Assembly: GCA_022836615.1 (NCBI GenBank)
Contig: MU405293.1
Location: 105,933 to 169,932, forward strand
DNA from: Annulohypoxylon bovei var. microspora
Lineage: Eukaryota; Ascomycota; Sordariomycetes; Xylariales; Hypoxylaceae
DNA length: 64,000 nt
Direction: 5' to 3'
Numbering within the stretch: the first letter of the stretch is position 1; every line of letters starts with the position of its first letter. The translations under genes were made by a program, and so were the position numbers. Below, piece by piece: positions 41,777 to 53,536 of the stretch. Under the pieces are notes generated by a model that worked only from the letters and a program-made list of their open reading frames with translations, was not told the origin of the DNA and ran no database searches.

Positions 41777-43573
41777 ATGGCTACTTCCCACGGCGAAGGC
41801 AGCCCCCTATTAGGAGATGCGGTAGATGGCGCTTCGATACGGTCTTCGATCTTCAAACCCCCGACTGATGATGGCGAGGAAGATGGACCATCGTCACCAC
41901 CCGAGTACGGGAACCTCGAGGACGACGTCTTACCTGAAGAATCCGTTCTAGGTCGGAATATTGACTGGAAGAGCGCCTATATTATAGCTATATCCAGAGT
42001 TATTGGCAGCGGCATCTTTGCAGTTCCGGGCGTGATCCTAACCTCCGTCGGAAGCATAGGCCTCTCGCTCTCTATCTGGATTCTAGGCGCTATAGTAGTA
42101 GCATGCGGCCTTACAATATCTTTGGAGTATGGCTGCATGCTACCTCGATCCGGCGGCGACAAAGTATATCTCGAATTTACGTATCCTTGGCCTCGATTCT
42201 TCGCCTCTACTATGATCGCGGTTCAAGCTGTGCTCCTTGGGTTTACTGCAAGCAACTGTATCATCTTTAGCCAGTACGTGCACTTCGGATTCGACATCGA
42301 GCCTCACGATTTCTCGAAGAAGTCCCTGGCTGTTGCGCTTATCACGGTCATTACCATTATTCACAGCGTTTGGTATAAGGCCGGCATACGCATTCAGAAC
42401 TTCCTGGGGTGGATCAAGGTGGGGCTGGTCTTTTTCATGGTATTCGCAGCTCTCTACGTCGTGATATTCAGACCGGAGCAGGACGACGCGGAAATCCAAC
42501 CGACGAAGCTGAATTCTTGGGAAGGACTGTGGGAGGGAAGCGATTGGAATCTTGGAACTATTGCGACGTCGCTCTTTAAGGTCTTCTATTCTTATGCCGG
42601 CCTATCGAACTTGAATAATGTCATGAATGAAGTCAAAGATCCGGTTAGAACTTTGAGGTCCGTTTCGCTTACGGCCCTGGTTACGGCATGCCTACTTTAC
42701 TTGCTAGCCAACCTAGCTTATTTCGCTGTCGTTCCGATCGACGAGATCAAGCAGAGCGGTCAATTGGTTGCCGCCCTATTCTTCGAACGTACTTTCGGCG
42801 CGAATGTTGGAAAGAGATTCCTGCCTCTAGCTGTGGCACTCTCGGCTGCAGGCAACGTTATGGTAGTCACATTTGCGGTTGTGAGTATCCCCGATCGTGT
42901 GGAAGACACGACATGACTGTATACACAAAATAAAGAATTTAATCAAATTTAGGCTCGTTTAAACCAGGAAATTGCTCGTGCGGGCTTTCTGCCATTTTCG
43001 AGATACCTATCTTCGACGAAACCATTCAACTCACCCCTAGGCGGCCTCATCGTACATTATATCCCCTCCGTCCTCGTCATCATACTTCCACCATCGGATG
43101 AAGTCTACTCTTTTATACTGGAAGTAGAGGGTTATCCGGGGCAAATATTTGCACTTGCGACATCAATAGGTCTCGTCTGGCTACGATATAAGAGGCCGGA
43201 TCTGAAGAGACCTTTCAAGGCGTGGATACCAGGGATTGTTTTTAGAATCTTACTATGCTTTTCTCTCCTCGCGGCACCATTCTTTCCGCCTTCAAACCCG
43301 AAACCCGGCGGTCTCTGGTACGCAACGTACGCCGTCGTGAGCGTCGGCATGTAAGTGACAGCCAATCCCGCATAAAACACCAATGACAGAGACATGCGCA
43401 TTTCTAATCACAGAGGCTGACAAATTTACAGACTCCTTTTCGGGGTCTTATACTGGCTAGTATGGACAGTCATATTACCCCGACTCGGCCGATACAGGCT
43501 GGAGGAGAAGCAAGAGGTGTTAGATGATGGGACGGCCATCACCGTGCTGACACGCGTACCCGAAGTTGAGTAA
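41777..43573 (+). CDS. APC-type amino acid transporter, methionine-permease-like
   Basis: Exons 41777-42880, 42953-43350 and 43432-43573 give 547 residues. Introns of 72 and 81 bp have GTGAGT and GTAAGT donors. A 70-residue acidic cytosolic N-terminus precedes about 12 membrane helices. Helix 1 carries SRVIGSGIFAVPGVIL, matching the GSGIF substrate-binding signature of APC/LAT transporters. SLEYGCMLPRSGGDKVYLE and KAGIRIQNFLGWIKVG are typical of Mup1/Mup3 high-affinity methionine permeases. The loop RARAGFLPFSRY-type segment is present just after the first splice (ARLNQEIARAGFLPFS). Likely role: plasma-membrane proton-coupled uptake of methionine or a related amino acid. Confidence 0.88.
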
Positions 43574-44103
43574 TCGTACCATGATTTACCATACATGTGT
43601 GATAATGGGGACGCAATATTCGATAGCGATTGTGCAACTTCATCGCTCCCCGATGGCTTTAATGTTATGCTGGATCGGAGCAACAGAACGAGAAAATAGA
43701 GGACAGGGGTGGCAGGGCTTACAAATAGACTAGCATTTCTAATCAGTGTCCACTCATAGGAGTCTAGATGCATCATTGCCGGCACTCGTGTCAATTGCTG
43801 GGCGTATGACGTCCTGCCGTTTGAGCTTTCACGGTACTTGCGCAATGCTCACCGTAGTATTGCGTGCTCTGCTGTTTTGCGGGGAAGTTTGGAGAGCTAC
43901 TATACCATCTACCTAACTTGGGAGGTCATTCATTGAATCACTGATAAGTATATATGAGGTAGCATCCAGCGAAGACAAAGACAATCCACCCCTGATAGAG
44001 AACTATACAAATATCAAGACTCGCCTCCTTCCTATTGACTCTCCATCGAATTATACTAGCACCAATACACTCACAAGAACAACAATAAGACAAAACATAC
44101 ACA
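43574..44103. other. Intergenic, promoter of the 44104 gene
   Basis: Gene-free. TATATATG at 43949-43956 lies about 150 bp before the ATG at 44104, and the leader is A/C-rich, ending in ACATACACA before the start. Confidence 0.55.
43949..43956 (+). promoter_or_regulatory. TATA-like box of the AsaB-like gene
   Basis: TATATATG with a long A/C-rich leader downstream, a common arrangement in inducible fungal genes. Assigned by position. Confidence 0.4.
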
Positions 44104-45222
44104 ATGGCCTCTCCAGATGTTCAGCTGCGCACTGCCGCCCCGACCTTCGCGGCCAGCGGGCTCTCGGCAGCATTCGCAGCACAATCACCAACCGATGTCG
44201 ACACGACCCTCAACTACCACAAGGACGCCGAGGACGGCTCGCCCCCGCCTCCCACATATGTTGGCAAGCCCGAGACATACGAGCGTCCCACAGCTGTCCA
44301 CCCTGTCCACATCACCGACGTCAGGGGCCAGGAGTCCAAGTACACGCTCGACGGGAACGGGTTCCAGTACGTCCCCCACGTAGCCCAGGAGAAGGACTTC
44401 GTGGACGACGAGCACATCAAGGCCGTGTACTATCCGGAGACCGAGCAGCTGCTCAAGGACGTGTAAGTTGCCTTGTGATATTATTAAATATTCATATGTA
44501 TACGTAAATATGTTACGTAGTTGACTTACACCTATAAAAGCACCGGCGCGTCCAAGATCTTCATCTTCGACCACACCATCCGCCGCCAGCCCGCAGACGT
44601 GCGAACCACTGAGAAAAACGCGGCTCTACGGGGCCCCGTTCAGCGGGTCCACATCGACCAGACGTACGCCGCGGCCCTATCGCGCGTGCCGCACCACCTG
44701 CCCGCCGAGGAAGCCTCCGAGCTGCTCAAGGGCCGCGTTCAGATAATCAACGTGTGGCGGCCCATCAAGACCGTCCTACGAGACCCGTAAGTCGGCCCTT
44801 TCCCCCCCTATTTCTCCTTTTCAGACAAATATCAACATCATTGCCTCCCTACCTACCTACCTACCTATCTACCTAAGCAGCCCAAGTAAACTTGACACCG
44901 TCGCTAACACGTAAAAAGCCTAGCCATCGCGGACGCGGGCTCGGTCAACGAGTCGGAGCTGGCGGTGATCCCGCTGATCTACCCGAACCGCAAGGGCGAG
45001 ACGTTCGCGGTGCGGCACTCGGCGGCGCACCGGTGGTACTACAAGAGCAAGCTGACGCCGCAGGAGGTGCTGCTGATCAAGTGCTTCGACTCGAAGACCG
45101 ACGGCCGCGCCCGCCGCGTCCCCCACACCGCCTTCTCCGACCCGCGCACCGCCGACGACGTCCCGAGCCGCGAGAGCATCGAGGTTAGGGCCTTGGTCTT
45201 CCACCCTGATGACCGGGACTAG
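44104..45222 (+). CDS. AsaB/CmcJ-like (GA4 desaturase family) oxidoreductase
   Basis: Exons 44104-44462, 44541-44786 and 44919-45222 give 302 residues. The first acceptor is the AG at 44539-44540; using the earlier AG would bring a stop. The rebuilt sequence TGASKIFIFDHTIRR is the family signature. It is followed by VHIDQTYAAAL, whose His-x-Asp could be part of a metal site, then NVWRPI and HRWYYK. The family is annotated as GA4 desaturase, CmcJ or AsaB and occurs often in fungal secondary-metabolite clusters; chemistry for most members is unproven. The neighbours here are not biosynthetic, so a cluster role is not supported. Intron 2 (132 bp) contains a CTAC tandem run. Confidence 0.85.
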
Positions 45223-45719
45223 GTGAGATGGCTTGAATGATAATATATGATATGATAGGGGCGTGACGCTTGGGAAGTGAACGATGGGAATTTGTGTACG
45301 TTTCGATAAGGGTAGATTGTTATATGAAATGGGTTGAAATAAAGTAGCCTCTTTATAAACTCGATCTTGGTCCATGCTTGTGATGTCGTAGGATTTGCCC
45401 AAGGAGCCGACTCCAAAATGTGGATGCAGACCCCTATTTTTTACCGCTAGGTAACGGGATAGGTGGAGACGTACCTATAGATTCGGCGCCGTGGTCTACG
45501 TCTCTTCAATCCTGACAAATGACCCCATCCAAGGACAAAAAGATGAATTGTTAAAAACAATTGGAAATAAAGATAAAATAGATCAATAAGTATAAATCGT
45601 GCCTTATTTAGGTCAGATATCTCAAACGCCGCCCCAATGCAAATGCAGCCCGCCCACCTATATGCGCCTTTCCACCCTACTTTCCCCCTTTTTTCCACAA
45701 TAGCGTCCTAGCCAGTCCT
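45223..45719. other. Convergent intergenic region
   Basis: Between the stops of the AsaB-like and siroheme synthase genes. No coding signal. Confidence 0.6.
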
Positions 45720-47457
45720 TCACACATCTCCCAAATCCAGCCCACCCCCCACAAAATCCAGCTCCCTAAACCCCTCCTCAACGCTCCAAGCGCGGCCCTT
45801 CTCCAGCTTGCTCAAGACCTCGCACGCGGCCCCCGCGACCAGCAGTCCGGGCGGGCGACTGCCCTCGTGCTCGACGGCCTCGACGACCTTGTCGAGCGTG
45901 GTGCGGATGACGCGCTGGTCGGGACAGCTGGCCCGCTCGATGACCGCGCACGGCGTGTCCCGCGGCCACAGCGCGCGCCTCTTCCCATCCCCATCTCCCG
46001 TTTCCGTTTCCGCGTCCAAGTACCCCGTCAGCTCCGCCACCAGCCCGCCGATGCGATGCAGCGCCATCAGGAAGACGACCGTGCGGCTGCGCACCCACTC
46101 AGGCGGGCACGGGGGCCTGCCCTTCTTGCCCGTGCCCGTGCACACCAGCACCTGATCCGCGACATCCCTCTGCGTCGCGGGGATCCCCGCGAACAGCGGG
46201 GCGCTCAGCGCGCTCGTGACGCCGGGCAGGACGACGACGCGGTCGCCGAGGCCCTGCTCGCGGAAGAAGGCGAGCTCCTCGCCGCCGCGGCCGTAGACGT
46301 AGGGGTCGCCCTGCTTGAGGCGCAGGACGGTGCGGCCGTCGCGGGCGGCGGCGGCGGCCTGCTCGTGCAGCTCGGCCTGGGCGGCGTCGGCGTTGCCCGG
46401 GAACTTGCGCGCGATCTGCACGCGCGCGCGCCGCGGGATCAGGTCCAGCACCCCCGCCGGCACCAGCTTGTCCGCGAGCACGAGGTCTGCGCTCTGCATC
46501 GCCTTGTACGTCGCGCGCGTCAGCAGGTCCGGGTGCCCGGGCCCCGAGCCCGCGAGGATGATGCGGCCGCGGGTCGCGGGGGCGGGGTTGCCGATTAAGG
46601 AGGATGAGGAGGGGTTGGTGGTGGTGAGGTCCGAGTACGATTGCAGGATGCTGGTCACGTCGGCGTCGGTGATGGCCGCTAGTCGCTTCAGCGGCCAGTA
46701 CTCGCAGACCTGGCCGAGCCAGCGCATGCGCCTGTTCTTGGCGGCGTCGAGGTCGGCTTCCGTGACTAGTTTATTAAAACTGGCTAGCTGATCGACCGAG
46801 TCGTCGACGTCGTCGCCGTCCGCTAGGGCCATGTGCAAGAGGTGGTCCTCCTCCTGTATCTTGCGCCGCACGTCGCCTAGGCGCAGACACGCGGACCCCA
46901 GGTTTGGCGGCAGCGAAGCGGCGACCTCGCGGCGTATCCGGGACGCCAGCTTGCACCCGCGGCCGTTGGTGGTTATGCCGATTTGCAATGGCCCGTCGAC
47001 GTGTGTGGATAGGAGGGAGAAGGTGCAGAGTTGTGGCGCGTCGACGACGTTTACGGGGATGCGGTTTCGCTTGCAAAGAGTCGATATGTGAGCGCCTATA
47101 CTTTGTAGTCAGTGTGAAGCTCGCGGAGTGGCGATTTTAACAATGAGTCGTACTCAATGGTTCCCTAGGCCCAGAAGTCACGAACACGGCATCAACTACG
47201 TGGTCTATCTCCTCTCTTCCGAGAGTAAAGAGATGTTCATCCCTGAAAGCCTCCTTCAGCCACTTTACTTCGCCGTCGTCTATGCGCTTCTGTAGCGCAT
47301 AATGTAGCTCTGCCGTTTCTGGCACGAGTAAGATGGGCGACGCCCCGGCGCTCAGCGATTGTCCGCACCGTGCTGACGCGAGGGGATTCGAGCCGACGAT
47401 TAGGTGAATATGAGATCGGGCATCAGTTGCCGTCAACATAGATATGTGACTCGCCAT
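45720..47457 (-). CDS. Siroheme synthase: Met8-type dehydrogenase/chelatase fused to uroporphyrinogen-III methyltransferase
   Basis: Exons 47457-47154 and 47095-45720 give 559 residues. The 58-bp phase-1 intron has donor GTACGA and acceptor ATAG. The start is the ATG in ATGGCGAGT; an upstream in-frame TTG is not used. Residues 1-160 form the NAD-binding precorrin-2 dehydrogenase part (HLIVGSNPLASARCGQSL, then RNRIPVNVVDAP). The Met8 central part follows (QIGITTNGRGCKLASRIRRE). From about 275 the SUMT domain runs with GSGPGHPDLLT near 284 and KQGDPYVYGRGGEE near 367, its SAM/substrate motifs. Together these convert uroporphyrinogen III to siroheme, the cofactor of sulfite and nitrite reductases. 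GC content is very high. Confidence 0.93.
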
Positions 47458-48298
47458 AGTTGATCTATGCCTCGATACGGCGCACAACACATGAGATTTC
47501 CCAGGTTCTTCTTTAACTTCACTCAAGAATTTGGATAGGGGCGATTAGGTATATAAAGAAAAGAGATAAGAGCATCACGGAGGAAATAAGATAATATTCA
47601 TATTGAACATATTCCAAAAGAGTTCTCCAGAAAATAGGATATCTAACTAGACACTTAGGTAAGCTAAGAAGTTATTTGTGACTAGAGGCGATGTCGCCAT
47701 GCCGCCAACTATGAAAAGTCTTTGAAAGAGTCTCGACCGATTCCCGGCATTTTAGCATCTCCTGCGAAATTTTAGCGGGTCCGAGGAGCAATTTGGAGGG
47801 GCATTTCTCTGACGCAATCGCGCCTCATAATGTTATCTGGCCAATCACAGCTAAGGTTTTGCATATAGTTTTAACCGCCGCGGACCGACTTCCGCGGACC
47901 CTGATCGGAGATCTGTAAGTCGCTGTTTGCTTCATTTATATATCAGAAAATGTGTTATCAAACTAACCTATTTGAATGATAGGGTTGTGATGCGTATTTC
48001 AAACATCGAGATAGTCGTTTATGGGGAAAAATTTATGGGTAAGCGCCTTCAATGGGATGCATGCACCGAGACTGGAGTTCTCAATTGAACGGTTCAAGCT
48101 GAGTTGATATTGTATTTTCCTGAACGGGGAGGTTCTTTTCCTGAAGAACCAAGTTATCGCCGCAACGACCCTCTTTCTCGACATATATACCTTAGTCTTT
48201 AGAGGCGCGTTGCAGGACTCATAATAATACAGTTCTCGGGAGATTTTATACAAGCTTTTCATAATCCATCATACATTACACTGTAGCAAATCGTATGC
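47458..48298. other. Intergenic, no gene recognised
   Basis: Promoter of the siroheme synthase gene and 3' region of RSM22. It contains a CCGCGGACC direct repeat near 47878-47899. No gene seen. Confidence 0.55.
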
Positions 48299-50710
48299 CT
48301 AGTTGAATCCTTCCTCTTTAAGCTCATCCAGCAAATTCTCCAACTTCGCCTTCTTCCCGCCCTTTGTCCTCCTAGGGGAGGGACCGTGCGCCTTGATTTT
48401 CTCGTGAGCGCTGTATATGCCGGTCGAGTTGGCTTCAAGATGAATGACTCTCGGCTTATTTCCAGCCTTCGCCGCGCGAGCTCGCACGCCGCCGTCGTTA
48501 GGCGCCGGGCCTCCTTTTCCGAGCCGGATATCCCTGTGGACCCTGGTCTTGGCGCCCAGAGCCCATAGATCTCCCCATTGCGCCTTGCGCGCGTCGTGAT
48601 ACGCTGCTCTGCTGAAACTCTTGGGAACGGTCCATCTCTCGATCTTTCCGGTAGGGGTACAGAGGTCGAGTGTCACGTGGCCGCGCCGCTTAAGAGGAGG
48701 GAGGATGTTTCTGGGGAGCGCTAGTGGATTAGGCTGTTCCGCAGCATTCTCGTATCCCTTGAAGGCGCGGTCGCTCACATCCGTAGCATGCTTGGAGGCG
48801 GTGGCTGTCTTCATGTCGGGCAATCTCCCACGTTGAATAGCGACGAAACTGAAGTTAATATCCTCGTGATTACGGTGCGTACCTCCAAGCACCTTTTGAA
48901 GAAACGGCGGCCGAATGTATCGTTGGCTGAAGTGGCAGAAATCCTTTCTTCCGCCACTAAGCCCGGGTGTCAAATACATAGGACATGCCTTGTGGTTGGT
49001 ACAGGGAGCAATAATCATGCCCTCTTCGCGGACTCGTTGCTCTTCAATTTCAATTGACTCGGGTAGAGGATCTGAGCCGGGCGGGATGATAAATTCGTTA
49101 ATTAAGCGGGAACGAACATCCGCCACGGCTTCGAAGCCTCGCGGATAACCTTTCTCCATCACGATCAGGACACCACCATCAGGCGATAGAAATTCCCACA
49201 GGTTATCCAGCATGGCCTTGCGCTGAAATCCATGTTTTAGGGGCATCATCAAATGAGAAGCGATAATGATGTCGAACTTCTTTTTAGGTAATTGCTTGCC
49301 ACCGGAGTCTAACAGGTCAGGTATGTGACTAGAGTGCAAATAATCCGGTAGTCGTGGGAGAAATGTGGTGTTATGAAGAAATCGCGATACCCGTTGGCGC
49401 AGAGGTTCAGACCCGATCACAACTGTTTTCTTTCCTGGTGGCCCATGTTTTGGTTTTTTCCCTCCTTCGGACATAATATCCCACTGGGCTTGCAAGACTT
49501 GCTCCCAGGCCGCCAGACCTGCCCCGCCAGCACCAACATCGAGTACACGAGGACCCTCACCGTTGTTTCTAGATATGAGTTTAGAAATCCATTCCGAGCC
49601 GAGACGTTTTCGGGTCTCGACTAGTGTGCTCATAACAGACGCATACATTCCCGGTAGGTTTGTCGCGATGTAAGCATCAGCTTCAATCTCGTTCATCCTG
49701 TGATGGCCGGCCTCCATAGCCACTGGGTTCTGTGGCGCGTTTTTCTGCGACGCGGGAGTGGCAACTGAGTGAGGGAGCTTAACACCGCCAAAGACCCTCT
49801 CTGCCGCCTCTTTGACATGCTTGATATCTGTTCGATTGAGTAATTCGCCAATCGGGTTTACAAAATTTGCTTTGGGAAGATGAAGGGTACTAGGGTAAGT
49901 TCCCCATTCACCTATTCTCGTGTACTCGTGAACGCGGCCAATTGGAGTGTCGAACGTTGCATCTGGCTCGCCTTCATCATATTCGTCTTCCTCCATTTCC
50001 TCTTCATCTATAAACTCATCCTCATCGTCCATTTCATCCTCTTCCGTGGCTCTTGATCTAGAGGCTTCAAAATCTTTTTGTAGCTTTAGTAAGGCAGTAT
50101 ATTCTCTTTCATTCTTGGCCACGGCATTTATATAAGTCAACCCGGTTTCGGATGGTAGTTCTTGCGATTCTTTGGCCTCAACCAAGGAAATATCTGATTC
50201 TTCTTGTGGACTCTCGGGGGCTTCAGCTTCATAGACGAGTTCCTCTAGCGTTCCATCGTCCGTTTCTCGCAGGAGTACTTTTTGTGACGGGTCTCGCGAG
50301 AGATCTCCAGGACTAAACTCGGATACTGGCATTGCTACGTCTTCTGGCCGTGTCTCTCGTAAAGGAGCACCATATAGTCGTTCGTAAAGCTTGTATTCCT
50401 CTTCGTTTAGATAGCCTTTTGGTAAGGTATCGCCGAAAGCATGCCTCGCCTGCCGTACTGTGACCTCGATATCATCTGGTTTCGGTCCGGCCTCCGTAGG
50501 TCGAATATCCTGGAGCTTGCGCCTTGTTGTCGAGAAGAGGCGCACATTATGCTTTCGACCGGATGGCAGATTTCTAACGGTTGAGGATATTGGCCGGGAA
50601 AACGTTCGAGGTCGGTCAGAACGTAGACTGACAAAGCCATTTTCGAATAAGTTGAGAAGCCGGAGCCTGCATTGAGGACATGCCCCCTGAGCTCTCGTTG
50701 CAGATAACAT
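48299..50710 (-). CDS. RSM22: Mitochondrial ribosome assembly factor Rsm22 (METTL17 family)
   Basis: A single exon encodes 803 residues. The N-terminus is Arg/Ser-rich with few acids and a SSTVRNLPSGRKHNVRLFST stretch typical of a mitochondrial presequence. An acidic insert lies near 230. The methyltransferase fold has the SAM-like loop RVLDVGAGGAG near residue 387. The family Cys cluster follows at about 569 (CTNHKACPMY) and 590 (DFCHF), with a further Cys in LDLC near 681; these could hold the Fe-S cluster reported for METTL17. GGRKDFCHFSQRYIRPP is a conserved block. Rsm22 acts on the small mitoribosomal subunit during assembly. I see no fusion to Cox11 of the kind known in fission yeast. 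Confidence 0.9.
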   Translation of the reverse strand: MLSATRAQGACPQCRLRLLNLFENGFVSLRSDRPRTFSRPISSTVRNLPSGRKHNVRLFSTTRRKLQDIRPTEAGPKPDDIEVTVRQARHAFGDTLPKGYLNEEEYKLYERLYGAPLRETRPEDVAMPVSEFSPGDLSRDPSQKVLLRETDDGTLEELVYEAEAPESPQEESDISLVEAKESQELPSETGLTYINAVAKNEREYTALLKLQKDFEASRSRATEEDEMDDEDEFIDEEEMEEDEYDEGEPDATFDTPIGRVHEYTRIGEWGTYPSTLHLPKANFVNPIGELLNRTDIKHVKEAAERVFGGVKLPHSVATPASQKNAPQNPVAMEAGHHRMNEIEADAYIATNLPGMYASVMSTLVETRKRLGSEWISKLISRNNGEGPRVLDVGAGGAGLAAWEQVLQAQWDIMSEGGKKPKHGPPGKKTVVIGSEPLRQRVSRFLHNTTFLPRLPDYLHSSHIPDLLDSGGKQLPKKKFDIIIASHLMMPLKHGFQRKAMLDNLWEFLSPDGGVLIVMEKGYPRGFEAVADVRSRLINEFIIPPGSDPLPESIEIEEQRVREEGMIIAPCTNHKACPMYLTPGLSGGRKDFCHFSQRYIRPPFLQKVLGGTHRNHEDINFSFVAIQRGRLPDMKTATASKHATDVSDRAFKGYENAAEQPNPLALPRNILPPLKRRGHVTLDLCTPTGKIERWTVPKSFSRAAYHDARKAQWGDLWALGAKTRVHRDIRLGKGGPAPNDGGVRARAAKAGNKPRVIHLEANSTGIYSAHEKIKAHGPSPRRTKGGKKAKLENLLDELKEEGFN

Positions 50711-51130
50711 TATGCCCAGTTGTTCAGTTGTTCAGTTGTTCAGTGCTTGGAACCCTGGGTATTTTACACTTCAGGTTCAATGGTGGGATGTGAAGCATTG
50801 GCGATTGTCCATGGTGGGCAACTTTTTTTTCATAGGGAAAATTTAGACGCTAGCTCGCTAGCTCAAGAAACCCTTGATGGCTCTATCCACTAAAATAACG
50901 GGTATTGTCAATGCGACCCCACAGCGGTTCCATGTACGGTGCACCTCTGCATATTGCTGATAAGAAGTGATAAGCAAATCAACCAGGACTGCCAGGACAA
51001 CTTGTAAATGATGGAGTGAGTTAATTTAGTTAATTCATCTTAAGAAATCAATTCAGGTAGGATATAGAGCTAATTACAGACTTCCCGAATAACTAGGTAA
51101 CACAGGCAATCCAGTAGATTGTAGGTACTT
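50711..51130. other. Short intergenic region
   Basis: Promoter of RSM22, including a CAGTTGTT x3 run at about 50718-50742, and 3' region of the thioredoxin gene. No gene seen. Confidence 0.6.
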
Positions 51131-51949
51131 CTAACTCCCAAGGTCAGCCAAGGTTTTAACTCCGCCAGGCCGAGCAGAACTGCCCTGTCCACCAGCTTTC
51201 TGTCCCTTGGCTTGATTTGATGCAGGTGGTGCTCCCGGATTATTAACATTGAATTGAGATTTCTCGGCTGCTTTATAAGGATCGAACTAAGTAATACTAT
51301 CAGCACCCTACGACGTATCCTAAAAGATAGGAACCGAAGATGTAGGAGGGAGACTTACTGAAAAGAGTGACACGAAGTAGAGCCCAAAGAAAGTCAAGAT
51401 GGCTCTGAAGAAATGGATTGGACTAAACCTCCACGGCTGTCCACCAAAAGCCTGGCCACTTCGTCTAGCAGGTGTGCCGGAGGAAGGGGGACTGCCTCCT
51501 AACGTTCGTCCAGGGGTCTTGAACGACGCACCCGATGCACCTGGCGCACTCGTGCCAGCTAGCTTAACAGCCTTCTCTACAGCAGAACTCAGGGCCGGCG
51601 GGTTTGCGCCCTGAATTGTCTCGATCACGGAACCGTTCTTGAAGATGAGGAAGGTGGGCATCGCGCGCACGCCGTGAGATTGAGCGATGGCTTGTTGGTT
51701 GTCGACATTCACCTTGCAGAAAGTGATCTTTCCAGGTTTCGTGTATTTCGTCGCGAGGGACTCGAAGGTGGGAGCGATCATCTTGCAAGGGCCGCACCAG
51801 TCGGCGTAGACTAGAGTGTCATTTGTAAGCAGCTATGCGAGATCGCGACAATGCGACAAGACGTGTGAAGACTTACAGTCAGTGACCACGATGGTCGAAG
51901 ACCCTAGGATGCGTTGCCACTCATTGGATGAGCTGATGTGCACCGCCAT
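51131..51949 (-). CDS. Thioredoxin with C-terminal membrane segment
   Basis: Exons 51949-51877, 51810-51359 and 51286-51131 give 226 residues. Introns of 66 and 72 bp have GTAAGT donors. The first splice rebuilds the classic active site, FYADWCGPCKMIAP, near residues 25-38. The cis-Pro loop is present (RAMPTFLIFKNG). After the 105-residue thioredoxin fold there is a Gly/Ser/Pro-rich linker, then a hydrophobic stretch (FFRAILTFFGLYFVSLFS) crossing the second splice site and a polar tail ending GVKTLADLGS. The protein is probably a membrane-anchored disulfide reductase; the membrane is not known. It is divergent from the SPOUT gene, with 357 bp between starts. Confidence 0.9.
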
Positions 51950-52306
51950 GTTGATTCTCTCCTTTCGTGATGTCTGTCTTTGTGTCGTTGATAATAGGTG
52001 TTGATTGATCGTTGGAATCGTTGGAATCGTTACTAGAAAGTTGAATGGTTTATAAGTGGACCTAACGGCTGATGACGAAGGGGGTCTGTTCCTGAGATAA
52101 AGCTGTCCAGATCGGCAACAAGTACCTAGGTATCTTTCCTTAGTAAGACACGCTAGGCAAATTTAGAAGGTGGTGAGTGGGGCGGTGAATTTCTGCCCGC
52201 AAAACTTCTCGAAAAGTCAATTTCGGCTTAAAGATTTCAAGGTCTGCAGCCAATCCGAAATACTTGGTAAACCTCCTCACTTCCTGTCACATATTTACAA
52301 TTTACA
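51950..52306. promoter_or_regulatory. Bidirectional promoter of thioredoxin and SPOUT genes
   Basis: A 357-bp divergent interval. It has a GTTGGAATC direct repeat near 52012-52030. No other site is clear. Confidence 0.4.
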
Positions 52307-53450
52307 ATGGCGGACTACGATAATGATAGACAAAAGGTAAGTAGATCTTGCTTTAAAATTAACTCAAGTTTTAATCTAATTATTGTAAAGAAACGTCGAA
52401 TTACAAAAGATGGCGATTACGTAGATACATCTAAGCCGACTGCTTTTTTCAAGCCGTCCGGAGGTCGAGATTGGACTATTTCTGTAGCTATTCCTGGGAG
52501 CGTACTGTCGACGTGAGTCTTGCTTCTACCTAGAAACCTATTAGACAGTCTACTAAATATCACAACATAGCTGCCGACGTGATGACCAACGCACGGGTGT
52601 CGTCTCGCACTTAGCACGTGCCCTCTCTGTCTTCAGCATAGATGAAGTCATTATCTTTGATGATTCCCATCCAGATACCCGTACTAAAAATGTCGATCCT
52701 GCTAGCTACACGGGCGACTTAGACCCGTGCGGGTATCTTGACCACCTTCTACAGTATTTAGAGATGCCGCCCTTTATGCGTAGAACCTTGCTGCCATTAC
52801 ATCCAAACTTAAGAGGCGCCGGCCTTATGTCAAGTTTGGATATACCTTCGCACCCTCATTCAACTGACTGGCTATCTTACTGCGAAGGTGTGACGGTGAC
52901 AGGAACTCCGCAGGGTGGGAAAGGTACGCTCGTCGACGTCGGCAGAAGGGAACTAGTAACTATCAGCGACGAGGTACCGCCGAAAACCCGTATCACTGTC
53001 CAGATCGACGAGAACGATCCGTCAATGGCAGAACCAGTAGACCCCAGTACACCGCGGACTGAAGGTGGGTATTATTGGGGCTTCTCTGTGAGACGCTGCG
53101 GTTCGCTTGCGAATGTCTTCGAGGAGTGTGCTTACGAAGGAGGGTATGATCTGAGTATCGGTACATCAGAGCGCGGCCTCTCGATACCTGAAGCCTTTCC
53201 GGATAGAAAGAGAAAGGACAACATAAACTTCCAACATCTTCTCATCGTCTTCGGTGGCCCTCGAGGTCTTGAGTATGCCGCAGAAAACGACCCGGAATTG
53301 AACGGCATGGGAATTGTGAGGGGAAGAACTAAGGAATTGTTTGATCACTGGATCAATATCTTGCCAGGGCAAGGAAGTAGAACTATTAGGACGGATGAGG
53401 CTCTATTCATTGGATTGGCAGGTTTGAGAAAAATATGGGATGGAAAATAG
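52307..53450 (+). CDS. SPOUT-family RNA methyltransferase (C9orf114/SPOUT1-like)
   Basis: Exons 52307-52336, 52391-52512 and 52571-53450 give 343 residues. Intron 1 is 54 bp, a multiple of three without an in-frame stop, so retention would give a longer protein; strong GTAAGT and AAG sites favour splicing. Family blocks: WTISVAIPGSVLS at the start of the fold, then DPASYTGDLDPCGYLDHLLQYLE, PPFMRRTLLPLHPNL and, near the C-terminus, HLLIVFGGPRGLE, the knot region that binds SAM. IRTDEALFIGLAGL ends the domain. Human SPOUT1/CENP-32 is a centromere and spindle protein and is thought to methylate RNA. Its stop is 86 bp from that of the convergent vanillyl-alcohol oxidase gene. Confidence 0.9.
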
Positions 53451-53536
53451 ACGACCGGACGATTCACAGGAACTCCAGAGCAACGGAAATTGCATTTTGG
53501 CGGCATGCAACCGATACCCTATTTTGATTTGGTTTT

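Noticed and set aside
45867..46598. Plus-strand 243-codon frame
   Set aside because: Antisense shadow of the GC-rich siroheme synthase gene.
47458..47526. Upstream in-frame TTG start for siroheme synthase
   Set aside because: Non-ATG; the ATG at 47457 has good context and gives a normal N-terminus.
19864..53536. RNA/translation genes as a functional cluster
   Set aside because: RRP40, SSZ1, POP1, RSM22 and the SPOUT gene are separated by unrelated genes and are common housekeeping genes; proximity looks accidental.
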